A model generated the notes under the pieces. That model searched no databases, was not told where the DNA came from, and was given only the letters and a program-made list of their open reading frames with translations. From contig JAKQII010000013.1 of the NCBI GenBank assembly GCA_029557535.1, positions 1-64,000 of the forward strand: a DNA stretch of 64,000 nucleotides. The letters run 5' to 3'. This stretch comes from Acidobacteriota bacterium (GTDB lineage Bacteria > Acidobacteriota > Blastocatellia > Pyrinomonadales > Pyrinomonadaceae). Shown here one piece after another: positions 44,174 through 53,006 of the stretch. Position 1 is the stretch's first letter, and each line of letters begins with the position of its first letter. A program made the position numbers and the translations under genes.

Positions 44174-44955
44174 TGAAGGTAGTGATCCTGGCAGGCGGGT
44201 TGGGAACCCGACTTTCCGAAGAGACGGCCGCGCGCCCCAAGCCGATGGTCGAGATCGGCGGCAAGCCGATGCTCTGGCATATCATGAGCCTTTACGCAAG
44301 TCACGGATTCAAGGACTTTCTTGTGGCGTGCGGTTATCGGGGCGATATCATCAAGGAGTATTTTCACGGCTTCGCTTATCGCTCCAACGACTATTTCATC
44401 GACCTGCAGCACGGCACATGTGACATCGTTCAGCGCAACGGTGCAGATTGGCGCGTCGGACTGATCGACACGGGACTCAATACGATGACCGGCGGAAGGA
44501 TTCTGCGGTTGCGAAACTGGCTCGATGACGGGCCTTTCATGCTGACGTACGGCGATGGAGTTGGCGATGTCGACATCCGGGGGCTGCTCGAATTCCACCG
44601 CAGCCACGGCAAGATCGCCACCGTCACCGCGGTACGTCCGCCGGCTCGCTTTGGCGGCCTGGTGCTGGATGGGGACGCGGTCCGCTGTTTTTCGGAGAAA
44701 TCGCAGACCGATGAGGGTTGGATCAATGGTGGTTTTTTTGTGTTTGAGCCCGGCGTGTTCGAGTATTTGAGCAATGATCACTCGATCTTGGAGCGCGAAC
44801 CGTTGGAAGGGTTGGCGGCGGATGATCAACTGCGGGCGTACCGGCACGACGGATTCTGGCAGCCGATGGACACCTTGCGTGAGAAACATGTCTTGGAGAA
44901 CCTTTGGGAGAGCGGAAACGCGCCCTGGGCGACCTGGACCCGGAACAAGATTTGA
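44173..44955 (+). CDS. rfbF: Glucose-1-phosphate cytidylyltransferase
   Basis: Makes CDP-glucose from CTP and glucose-1-phosphate. 260 residues, full length, with the nucleotidyltransferase signature VILAGGLGTRLSEETAARPK, PMVEIGGKPMLWHIM, metal-binding LTYGDGVGDVDI, and the closing block FWQPMDTLREKHVLENLW typical of RfbF. The start codon overlaps the methyltransferase stop (TAATG). rfbG follows after 52 bp, giving the two first steps of a CDP-deoxysugar pathway. Confidence 0.95.
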   Translation: MKVVILAGGLGTRLSEETAARPKPMVEIGGKPMLWHIMSLYASHGFKDFLVACGYRGDIIKEYFHGFAYRSNDYFIDLQHGTCDIVQRNGADWRVGLIDTGLNTMTGGRILRLRNWLDDGPFMLTYGDGVGDVDIRGLLEFHRSHGKIATVTAVRPPARFGGLVLDGDAVRCFSEKSQTDEGWINGGFFVFEPGVFEYLSNDHSILEREPLEGLAADDQLRAYRHDGFWQPMDTLREKHVLENLWESGNAPWATWTRNKI

Positions 44956-45007
44956 AGGTCGGTCATAAAACTGTTGGTAAAGAGGCTGTTCTTGCGGAGA
45001 ATCACTA

Positions 45008-46003
45008 ATGGGCTTTTGGCAAAACCGAAACGTTTTTGTAACTGGGGCGACCGGACTGCTCGGTTCGTGGATGGTTGAGGATTTGTTGAAAAATGGGGCG
45101 AATGTCACCTGTTTGATCCGCGATTGGGTACCCGGCAGTAAATTGATTTCGCAGGGCCTGGTCAACCGCGCAAATATCGTTCACGGGCAGTTGGAAGATT
45201 ACGATCTGATGGTGCGCGCGCTGAACGAATACGAAATCAATACGGTTTTTCATCTCGCCGCGCAAACGATAGTCGGAACCGCGTCCCGGTCGGCGGTTTC
45301 GACATTTGAAGCCAACATTCGCGGAACATGGAGTCTGTTGGAGGCGTGCCGCATCAACAGTAAATTGATTGAAAGAATCCTCTTCGCGTCCAGCGATAAG
45401 GCATACGGTCCGCACGACAACTTACCATATACCGAAGATATGGCTCTGCAGGGGCGTTATCCGTATGACGTGTCGAAATCCTGTGCCGACCTGATCGCTC
45501 AGTCATATTTTCATACATATCAACTGCCGATCACGATTACGCGCTGCGTAAATCTGTTCGGCGGCGGCGATCTTAGTTTCAACCGGCTTGTGCCGGGCAC
45601 GATCGCGTCCGCCTTGCGCAACGAACGGCCGGTGATTCGCAGTAACGGCCAGTTTATCCGCGACTATTTTTACGTCCTCAACGCCGTCGACGGTTACCTT
45701 AAACTGGCGGAAAGGATGCCGGATGCTTCCGTCAAGGGCGAGGCGTTCAATTTTGGCTTCGGCGAGCCGCTTTCGGTTCTGGAACTGGTCGAAGAGATAC
45801 TGAGAATTATGGGAAAGGAATCGCTCGAACCGATAATCTTGAATGAAGCGAGCAACGAGATAGTCAACCAATTTCTGGACTGCACGAAGGCTCAAAGGTT
45901 ATTGGGGTGGGAACCGAAGTACGACCGCGAAGCAGGGCTTCGTCAAACGATCAAATGGTACGAGCAATATTTTGGATTGGATTCAGAAATCAGAACTGTT
46001 TGA
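45008..46003 (+). CDS. rfbG: CDP-glucose 4,6-dehydratase
   Basis: Converts CDP-glucose to CDP-4-keto-6-deoxyglucose. 331 residues, extended SDR: VFVTGATGLLGSWMVEDLL for NAD, HLAAQTIVG, and the catalytic tyrosine-lysine pair in YPYDVSKSCADLIAQSYF. The region ITRCVNLFGGGDLSFNRLVP and EAFNFGFGEPLSVLELV match RfbG. It works directly after RfbF. The product would be available to the C-methyltransferase and the SDR protein upstream. No rfbH-type dehydrase for 3-deoxygenation is present in the window. Confidence 0.94.
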   Translation: MGFWQNRNVFVTGATGLLGSWMVEDLLKNGANVTCLIRDWVPGSKLISQGLVNRANIVHGQLEDYDLMVRALNEYEINTVFHLAAQTIVGTASRSAVSTFEANIRGTWSLLEACRINSKLIERILFASSDKAYGPHDNLPYTEDMALQGRYPYDVSKSCADLIAQSYFHTYQLPITITRCVNLFGGGDLSFNRLVPGTIASALRNERPVIRSNGQFIRDYFYVLNAVDGYLKLAERMPDASVKGEAFNFGFGEPLSVLELVEEILRIMGKESLEPIILNEASNEIVNQFLDCTKAQRLLGWEPKYDREAGLRQTIKWYEQYFGLDSEIRTV

Positions 46004-46276
46004 GAATTCGTTCGGGCGATGACTCGTTCGGCGGTTGGCCCCGTCGTGAATCGGGCGTGGAGAAGTCCGCGGAGTTTCAGGCAAATCGCTTTTTCTTCAA
46101 CTGTTCCCGTTCGTCTGTTTCGGTCCGAAGACTGTCGGGTGCGCGAAACCTGACCGATTCGCGACCCGTATTTTCGGCAGACCGCACGGTTCCGCGTTCG
46201 AACCCGTTCAGATCAATACCGTAGGCGTCAGCGCAAGGTAGAGTTCCAATTACTCAATTGTTCATTCAGGAACATT

Positions 46277-47236
46277 ATGGCCCAACAACAGTCGACATTA
46301 TCAAATTGCGAAGCGGAATTGCCTGCCAAACATCGCAGGCTGGCACGTTTGCTGTTGACCGCCATGCGTCCTCATCAATGGAGCAAGAATGCATTCGTTT
46401 TCGCTCCGTTGCTGTTCGGCAAGAAGGTGACCGATCTTTCGGCCATCGGCTATGCTTTCTTGGCTTTCGCGGTTTTTTGCCTCCTTTCCAGCAGTCTCTA
46501 TTTATTCAACGATTGGCTTGATTCGGACGAAGACCGAACGCATCCTGAAAAGCGTTTGCGTCCCATAAGTTCGGGCGACCTTCCTGTTTCGGTCGCGCTA
46601 TGCTGTGCCGGAATTCTGTTTGTTGCCGGATTCGGCATTGCGGCAGCGATCGGGGCGAAGTTCTTCTTTCTCGCGGCGTCCTATATTGTCCTGATTCTAG
46701 CCTATTGTCTGCTGCTGAAGCATTTATTGGTACTCGACTGCATGACAATTGCCGCGGGCTTTGTAATGCGCGTCGTTGGTGGCGCTATCGCGGTTCAGGT
46801 AATGCCGACGCATTGGCTGATCGTTTGCGCTTTCCTGCTCGCGCTCTTTCTCGCCTTTACGAAACGACGCCAAGAGCTGTTGACGCTCTCGGGCAATGCG
46901 GCCGCGCACCGGTACGTTCTGGGTCAGTATTCCGTTGAATATGTTGACCGCGTCAATACCATACTCATCGGAGCGGCGATCGTCTGTTACGCGCTCTATA
47001 CGGTGGCCCCGGAAACGGTTGCGAGGTTCGGCACCGATGCCCTGATCTACGGAACGGTTTTTGTAATATACGGAATGTTCCGCTATTTGGCATTACTTGG
47101 AGACTCGGCAAACGGCGGAGATCCCAGCAAAATGCTTCTTCGGGACAAGCCCCTTCTCCTGACGGTGATAGGCTGGGCGGCCTACAACGCGATTCTGATC
47201 TATGGAACTACATTAAGAGGAATGCTGGATAAATGA
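46277..47236 (+). CDS. UbiA-family prenyltransferase, decaprenyl-phosphate phosphoribosyltransferase-like
   Basis: 319 residues, about nine TM segments. The first Asp-rich motif is NDWLDSDEDRTHPEKRLRPI, in which DRTHPEKRLRPI is typical of DPPR synthases (Rv3806c type). The start block is RPHQWSKNAFVFAPLLFG, and the second half has YSVEYVDRVNTILIG. Known members transfer ribose-5-phosphate from PRPP to polyprenyl phosphate, the first step to lipid-linked pentofuranose donors. No DprE1/DprE2 epimerase pair is visible nearby. Last gene of the plus-strand cluster, 273 bp after rfbG with a featureless spacer between. Confidence 0.9.
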   Translation: MAQQQSTLSNCEAELPAKHRRLARLLLTAMRPHQWSKNAFVFAPLLFGKKVTDLSAIGYAFLAFAVFCLLSSSLYLFNDWLDSDEDRTHPEKRLRPISSGDLPVSVALCCAGILFVAGFGIAAAIGAKFFFLAASYIVLILAYCLLLKHLLVLDCMTIAAGFVMRVVGGAIAVQVMPTHWLIVCAFLLALFLAFTKRRQELLTLSGNAAAHRYVLGQYSVEYVDRVNTILIGAAIVCYALYTVAPETVARFGTDALIYGTVFVIYGMFRYLALLGDSANGGDPSKMLLRDKPLLLTVIGWAAYNAILIYGTTLRGMLDK

Positions 47237-47738
47237 CGACATTGAGTAGTGTCTGAGATAAAGCAACATCCTTTCCGTGATTTCATCAGGCTCTTCTCGT
47301 CCGCCTCACCGAGCCCGTCCCATGCCACCAGCGTCGCTCAGCTTCACCCCAGCGGTTCTCCCGGTCCAACTCCGTCTCGAAGGTCGTCTCAAACCCCTAT
47401 AGCCTGGGTTGCTTCTCATCCCTGAAACGTATCACAAGTGCAAGCCTTTTCCGCCCATTTTCTCTTTTTCCTAACACTATGATCCTGAACTTCTCCGACT
47501 AACCCTCATACCATCAGACAGTTATGGTTTTTTGAAGGGGCTCTAGCGACGTTTTATCCCAGATTACGCGTTGGAAGAAAATCTCTGCCCGCGAATCTGC
47601 GCGAATGATCGCGAATAAAGCAGACAACTTGCCCGTTCCGGGCAAAAATCCCTAACGTAATCTGGGTTTATTCCCCAAAACTGCACACGTCCAGATTGGG
47701 GATTCTCTGAAATCATGACAGACGGTGGAGGAGAAGAA
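47237..47738. other. Intergenic junction with a MITE-like element
   Basis: No gene that I accept. Composition is less GC-rich than the flanks. The only structured part is the short element at 47558-47666. The first 230 bp (C-rich on the plus strand) may be decayed coding DNA, but no protein match can be made by eye. Confidence 0.5.
47558..47666. mobile_element. 109-bp MITE-like element with 11-bp terminal inverted repeats
   Basis: Terminal repeats CCCAGATTACG (47558-47568) and CGTAATCTGGG (47656-47666) are perfect inverted copies. The element is flanked on both sides by TTTAT (47553-47557 and 47667-47671), as expected for a 5-bp target duplication. Inside is a 7-bp hairpin TTGCCCG-TTC-CGGGCAA. 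No transposase is encoded, so any movement would need an enzyme supplied elsewhere. Confidence 0.6.
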
Positions 47739-47945
47739 ATGAAACGATCAAGGTTTTACGGAATCGCAGATCGCTGCAATTTTGAGGGGGGGGAGTCAGG
47801 ACGGTACGTGTCAGATATTGCCGCAAGCCCGGGATTTCAAACTCGACCTCTCATATCAACCGCGCCTTGGGTGAACGATGATGGAGTCTCGCGATCTCAC
47901 AACCTCAAAGCCGTTTGTTTCGGAAGTCTGCCGCAGATAGCCTGA
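47739..47945 (+). CDS. Small uncertain ORF with a G8 tract
   Basis: A 68-residue frame from an ATG that has a good GGAGGAG site 6 bp upstream. It starts MKRSRFYGIADRCNFEGG and runs across eight consecutive G bases (47786-47793). No family is recognised, and the other frames after the G tract also give nothing known. It ends 1 bp before the stop codon of the convergent glycosidase gene. It may be a decayed gene. Confidence 0.22.
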   Translation: MKRSRFYGIADRCNFEGGESGRYVSDIAASPGFQTRPLISTAPWVNDDGVSRSHNLKAVCFGSLPQIA

Positions 47946-47946
47946 C

Positions 47947-50331
47947 TTAGGGATTAGGCGGAGCCAGATAATTGAGATCATAAACCGTAGCCACTCCCGC
48001 GTCAGGCATGTGAAAGGTCACCAACCCTCCTCCGCCAATTGTTTGATTGGCCAGGTCAACATTATAACTCGCCGCGGTCGTGTACTTAATACCATAGGTT
48101 CCGGGTGGCAGGCCTTCAACGACCACCGTTCCACTAGTCGTCGCTTTTATGGGAACAACAAATGTTCCGTTAGCATTCTAAAAAGGCAATCCATCAAATG
48201 AAGCTGAAGAGTTCGTAACGCCTTTCATAACTGCGCCGGGACGAATAAACTTCATATACTGTCGTAAATATTTTGTGCGGCTTCCAATGTTTACTGTGTA
48301 GCTAGGATTCGAGCCGTTGACGTAAAAATACTGGAATCCGTTGTCGGCCTCAGGAAAGCCCAATGCAAATTGTTCCCATGCCGAGACTTTGCCAATTTTC
48401 AGGTCACTGTGCAAATCGAAATATGTCCCGCCGCCGTATTCCGACATTGCGGTCCTTTTGCCGTCGGCTTCTGCCGTATTTCTTAAAAGCTGAAGGTCAG
48501 GATCCGTAATGTCAACGTATCTGTGATAACCGATTTCATCAATATACCCCGCCGCTGCGGCATTGGCCGACTTCAAACTAAGATAAAAGGTCCGGGCTGA
48601 AGGTCCTGAAACAGTTGCGGGGGCCATTATGTATGGTTTCGCGTAACCCGCTGCGACCAGTCTGTTCCTCGCGGCGACAATCATCGCGGCCATCTCGCTC
48701 GGAGATACGTTTGCGGCGTCGTTGTCCGGTTCAAGAAAAATCTCAAGCGCATTCGGTACAAACCCGTATCTGAGATTGAGATGATTCCAGGTCGCTAGGA
48801 TCAGTTCACCATATTCGGCGGGGTTATCAACGTGAAGTTGATTAAGGGTTGAAAAATGGACATACGTGAGTACAAGGAAAAGGGTTTCTCCCCGTGCCTG
48901 CAGTTTTTGCCGCATCGGAAGAACGACTTTGTCGATCTGTCGATCAAGCATCGCCCACTTGAACCCAGAGGGATTAATCGAATTCGGGTCCGCATTGTCA
49001 TTGATCGGAACCCTCCAATTGTCACGAACAGCCTGCCACGTCGGATTGGGCGCATTCTGACCGACCGCAAGAAAAGACCCATAATAGTCCGCTGAATTTT
49101 CCGCAATTCCCGAATGCAAGCCAACACGAACACGGTTGATTCCCAACTCCACATTCGCGTCGAGTACCGTGTTATTCCAATAGTCAACGGACCCGATCAG
49201 CTCGATGATGCCGGTATCACCCGATGCTTGCCAACCCGACATAGTTTGATAGCTGACGTTCGGAACGATGGTAATTCGATTGCCCGTTGTTGGAGAAGCG
49301 GGGGAGTTAAGAGTAACAACTGCCAAGGACGCCGTCCGCGAATTGCCAGATGAATCAAACGATCTAGCCTGAAGCAGATGTTTCCCATTGGAAAGCGTCG
49401 TTGTATTCCAGTTGAATGTGATCAAGGCGTCCGGGATGTTAGGTACTACGTTGCGAGTGCTCAACAACGAACCGTCGACATAGAGTTCAACTCTGTCAAT
49501 TCCAAGATTGTCGCTCGACTGTACGGTCACAGGCACTTGATTGGAAACCCGGACATAGTGTTTTAATCCTTGGATGTTCACCGTCGGTGCAATGTTATCC
49601 GCCGGTGTGGCGTTGACCAATGAAGCGGCTTGCAGAGTGACATTGCCCCAGATATTGTGGGCTGTTTGGACGGTCCATTTGACGGTCAGAGTCTGCCCGC
49701 TTGTCCCGGCTTGATAATTCAGTGTGTAAACCGCAACGCTCGTTGCGCTCGTATTGACCAAGCTCGTATCAACATATGTCGGTGCGCTTCCATCACTTAT
49801 TGAGGCTTCCAACTTGCCGGTTGCTGCAGACACTCCAACATAAAGCTTTAGACTCCTTTGAGTCGTATCGGCCGGGACCGTGATTTGAAAGCCATTGTTT
49901 GGTCCGATTGTGTAAACACCCGTGTCAGTAGTGCTGGCTGCCACGGTCGGTGTCCCGTCACTCCAGCTATAAGTACTTGGATTTTCAGTGAATTGCTGAA
50001 TTGTTCCAGTACCGAGCGGCACAAAGTTACTGATTTGTTGAGTGACGCCGCTTCTGTGATTGAAACTATTGGCTCCCGTGAGTCCCCAATGAGCCCAATC
50101 TGCATTTCCTACCGCGGAAAGATCGACCGTGGTTTGCGGGTTTGTTCTACTGCCAATGAGTACCCCAGTAACAGCAGACGCTTTGGATGCACGCACCGGA
50201 AACAAGTTCTGATCATTTACCAAGAAACCAAATCGATTTCCGTCTTGCGCAAGAACCGGAAAAAGCGCAGCCAAAGAAGCGACACATCCGATCAGGCAAG
50301 ACGAGACTAAAGATCGTCTTAAGTAGAACAT
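47947..50331 (-). pseudogene. Secreted GH30-like glycosidase gene with an in-frame amber codon
   Basis: From ATG 50331 (signal peptide ending ALFPVLAQ) the frame runs to TAG at 48178-48180. In the same frame it goes on for 76 more codons (NANGTFVVPIKATTS ... DLNYLAPPNP) to TAA at 47947. Those codons match the C-terminal domain of the paralogue at 37317-38708: PF*NANGTFVV against AFVNADGKYVV, and LPPGTYGIKYTT against VPGGSYGISYTT. Domains in order are: a carbohydrate-binding-like beta region (~25-235), an Ig-like domain with APTVNIQGL and SVELYVDG-like strands (~240-340), then the GH30-like barrel with ALEIFLEPDND (acid/base) and TAMSEYGGG (nucleophile). A product ending at the amber keeps the barrel but lacks most of the last beta domain. 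Confidence 0.8.
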
Positions 50332-50882
50332 AAAGCAGACAGGCACTATTACTTTGTGATTGACTGAAAACACCACACCACCAACTTCCGGACGAGAAAT
50401 TTGTGAGCAATCTCGGAAAGTGATCCGTTTTCAATGACAGGCTGGGAGAGAACCTCCAGATTTCATTGGAACTTATGGCGATATGAAAAGTCAAGACAAA
50501 AAGCGGCACAGGAACAGAGGCCCCCTTTGAAGCAATAGACCAACACTTCAAAAACAGGTCTTGAATATGCGGATGAATCAAACTGCAAGAACCCTGGTCT
50601 TCAAAGAGAAGCCCGGCCTGAAAAGAGGTAGAGTCCGGTTCGGAGTCCCGGTTTAGGCAAGAAAATCAGTACGGATTTTACCGGTGGTGGTGATAAGGAT
50701 TTTCGTTCTTTTCGTAAGTAAGTTTTCGGTTTTCGAATTTGTTTCTTGGTAGCAGTTGCTTTGGAAATGGTGGAAAATGCTCTCAAGTTTGCACGGTTTC
50801 AATAGCCTTCTTTCGTCAAATTCTGAGCGGCAATCGGTCCGCGTAGACGCAGCCTAAGATTGACTGTAACCCAATTCGGCGA
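50332..50882. other. 551-bp intergenic region, nothing assigned
   Basis: Spacer upstream of the GH30-like gene (minus strand) and downstream of the minus-strand glycan operon. No gene is accepted; the short frames are basic and low-complexity. It should hold the promoter of the glycosidase gene and the end of the operon, but I see no clear -35/-10 pair or hairpin with a T run. Confidence 0.4.
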
Positions 50883-51614
50883 TCACCCGTTGCGGTATCG
50901 ATAGAAAGTCTTGATGGCGACGAACCAGTCTCGGAGGCCGATCTTCTTGCCCTCGCCCTTACTTCGCGGAAAGTAACTGATCGGAACCTCCTTTATCGAG
51001 CAGCCTTGCGCCAGGATCTTCGCGGAGATTTCGTGATCCAACTCGAAGCCGTTTGTTTGAAGTTCAAGCGGCTCTATGACCTCTCGCCGGAAGAGCTTGA
51101 GCGCGGTCACGGTATCGGTCAGATACCGCCCGGTGAAGACGACGCCCGCGAAACTCAAAGTCTGACCGCCAATGTAGGCCCGCCACGATTGGCCGCGGTG
51201 CTTTCCGCCAAACAGATTGATCAACTTGCCCCGACCGGGGTATTTGAGATAACGACTGCCGTAAACTGCGCCGCACTCTTCCGTCAGGAGCGCCCTGATC
51301 ATCTGTACATAATCATTCGGGTCATATTCAAGGTCAGCGTCCTGGATGATGAGATAGTCGCCGGTAGCGTGTTTGACCCCCGTTTTGACCGCCCCGCCTT
51401 TTCCCGTATTGCGCCGATGCCGGTGAAGGACGACATTCTCGAATGCACGGACCACATCCGCCGTACAATCGGTTGAACGATCGTCGATAACGATCACTTC
51501 CTTGTCCAAGTCGAACTGAGAAAGTTCCACCGCGAGCACCTTCTCCAGTAATCGCCCGATGAACTTCGATTCGTTATACGCCGGAATAACTATTGTCAGC
51601 TTGCGTCTTTCCAT
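50883..51614 (-). CDS. DPM1-like GT2 glycosyltransferase
   Basis: 243 residues, soluble GT-A fold: LTIVIPAYNESKFIGRLL, EVIVIDDRSTDCTADVV, RRNTGKGGAVKTGVKHA, LIIQDADLEYDPNDY (DXD), VYGSRYL and LTDTVTALKLFRREVI. It probably charges polyprenyl phosphate with a sugar for the GT-C proteins of this operon. Its 5' end overlaps the nucleotidyltransferase gene by 41 bp, an unusually long overlap. Last gene of the minus-strand operon. Its C-terminal half is recognisably related to the C-terminal domain of the fusion protein at 53007. Confidence 0.9.
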   Translation of the reverse strand: MERRKLTIVIPAYNESKFIGRLLEKVLAVELSQFDLDKEVIVIDDRSTDCTADVVRAFENVVLHRHRRNTGKGGAVKTGVKHATGDYLIIQDADLEYDPNDYVQMIRALLTEECGAVYGSRYLKYPGRGKLINLFGGKHRGQSWRAYIGGQTLSFAGVVFTGRYLTDTVTALKLFRREVIEPLELQTNGFELDHEISAKILAQGCSIKEVPISYFPRSKGEGKKIGLRDWFVAIKTFYRYRNG

Positions 51615-52350
51615 TCAGATAACTCTCGATCAAAGCGACGTCGGCCCGATCATTGATACCAACCGATTCGATTTCGGTCCTGACCGAAAACGTCATCACA
51701 TCGGCTTTCCCGGAAAGCCAGACGATGAAGGGAAGAAAATTTCGTTCCTCTGTCCTGTTCCCGACACCCGCCTCCGAAGCGAATCGGGGAAGCAAGTCAA
51801 AATAGGCCTTCCTCGAAAGCGAAAACAGACCGACATCGCCTTCGCCCCGTTCGGGCATTGCGTCGCCCTCACGTCGCTGGAGCAGCCCGACGATCTCGTT
51901 GCTTCGGTTGCGAACCCAGTGGATGTATGGCCGCCCCTTAACGACCGTCGGCATTACGACCCCGCTACTGTCCTCCGACAAAACCGACAATCGTTGAACC
52001 GTTTGCGTTTGAACCGCAATCTGATCGCACCAAGTGATCCAGACCTGGTCGGCTTCCTCATTCAAGAACTCGCCCAGACGGGTTTGCGGAATCAGGATCG
52101 CGTCAAGCATTCCGGTCGGCGTTTCCTGGATTTCAAACTCGATCGGCAGATCAAACTTCTCACAATGGCTTCTCACGGCTGCGACATGGGCCGGGTTCAG
52201 CACCAACACGAAGCGGTCAACGAACGGCGCATAAAGGCGAAACAGGTAATCGATCATTGCCGTCCCGTTGATCGGGAATAGTAGCTTCGGGATCTCCGTC
52301 TGCAGTCTCGAACCTAAACCCGCCGCCGGAACCAAGAGCACTCGCTTCAT
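51574..52350 (-). CDS. Sugar-phosphate nucleotidyltransferase-like protein
   Basis: 258 residues with the N-terminal signature VLLVPAAGLGSRLQTEIPKL then LFPINGTAMIDYLF, and the metal-site region VWITWCDQIAV, as in GlmU-like or GT-A nucleotidyltransferases. The closing part (SVRTEIESVGINDRADV) resembles IspD/GlmU-type enzymes. It should make an NDP-sugar or similar activated alcohol; the substrate cannot be read. It overlaps the HAD phosphatase gene upstream by 4 bp (ATGA) and the GT2 downstream by 41 bp, so the three are coupled. Confidence 0.82.
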   Translation of the reverse strand: MKRVLLVPAAGLGSRLQTEIPKLLFPINGTAMIDYLFRLYAPFVDRFVLVLNPAHVAAVRSHCEKFDLPIEFEIQETPTGMLDAILIPQTRLGEFLNEEADQVWITWCDQIAVQTQTVQRLSVLSEDSSGVVMPTVVKGRPYIHWVRNRSNEIVGLLQRREGDAMPERGEGDVGLFSLSRKAYFDLLPRFASEAGVGNRTEERNFLPFIVWLSGKADVMTFSVRTEIESVGINDRADVALIESYLNGKTQADNSYSGV

Positions 52351-53006
52351 AACTCGCCCTTTTCCAACGCTGCCAGCATGGTGCTAATGTCAGGAAAAGC
52401 GCCGATAAACCGCCGGTGATCGATCCTTGCTCCGCTTCGGACCGAAACCGAATACGCCTCTGCCGCAACCGCTGCTTCAAGTCCGGCGTCGCTGTCCTCG
52501 ACAATCAACGTTCGTTCCGCTGACGCGCCTGATCGCTCGATCGCAACGCTGTAAATGTCGGGCGCCGGCTTTCCGGTCATTACGTCGTCGCCGGTCACGA
52601 CAACTGAAAACACCGCGTCCCAGCCAAAACGGCGCAACACCATCTCGGCTGTCTTTCGGGAAGCTCCGGTACCGAGCGCCAGGAGTTGGCCGGCACCCGT
52701 CAGGCGCTGCAGGCACTCGGCACTATCATCAAAGGCGATTTGAGCACTGTTCAAGTGCGTCCGCGCAAGCTCTTGTTTGAATTGCACCCATTCGCCAAAG
52801 CGAGCCGGGTCGACATTGATCCTGGCCCCGTATTCCTCTACCACCTCTCGGGTTTTCCGTCCGGCGATCGACTCATAGCGCGGCCCTGCAATGTCCATCA
52901 ACTTCCACAACTCATTGTAGGCGAGTTCGTGGCAAGGCGACGTGTCCACCAAAACGCCGTCCAAATCGAAGATCACAAGTTCGAAATCCATCACCGGTCG
53001 CCGCAT
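52347..53006 (-). CDS. HAD-superfamily phosphatase/mutase (PGM/Gph-like)
   Basis: 219 residues with motif I LVIFDLDGVLVDTS (D14, D16), a helical cap, motif II region LLALGTGASRKTAEM, motif III lysine in TGDDVMTGKPAPDIY, and motif IV VEDSDAGLEAAVAA. This is the beta-phosphoglucomutase/phosphoglycolate phosphatase subfamily. It may supply or remove a sugar phosphate for the nucleotidyltransferase gene that overlaps its end. Its ATG follows the stop of the YvcK-GT fusion gene with no gap. Confidence 0.9.
   Translation of the reverse strand: MRRPVMDFELVIFDLDGVLVDTSPCHELAYNELWKLMDIAGPRYESIAGRKTREVVEEYGARINVDPARFGEWVQFKQELARTHLNSAQIAFDDSAECLQRLTGAGQLLALGTGASRKTAEMVLRRFGWDAVFSVVVTGDDVMTGKPAPDIYSVAIERSGASAERTLIVEDSDAGLEAAVAAEAYSVSVRSGARIDHRRFIGAFPDISTMLAALEKGEL

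Noticed and set aside
47237-47470. Decayed insertion-sequence transposase
   Set aside because: The C-rich stretch looks unlike its surroundings, but no transposase motif or long terminal repeat could be identified by eye.
47628-47648. TTGCCCG-TTC-CGGGCAA hairpin as a terminator
   Set aside because: It is followed by A residues on the plus strand and has no T run on the minus strand; it lies inside the MITE-like element.
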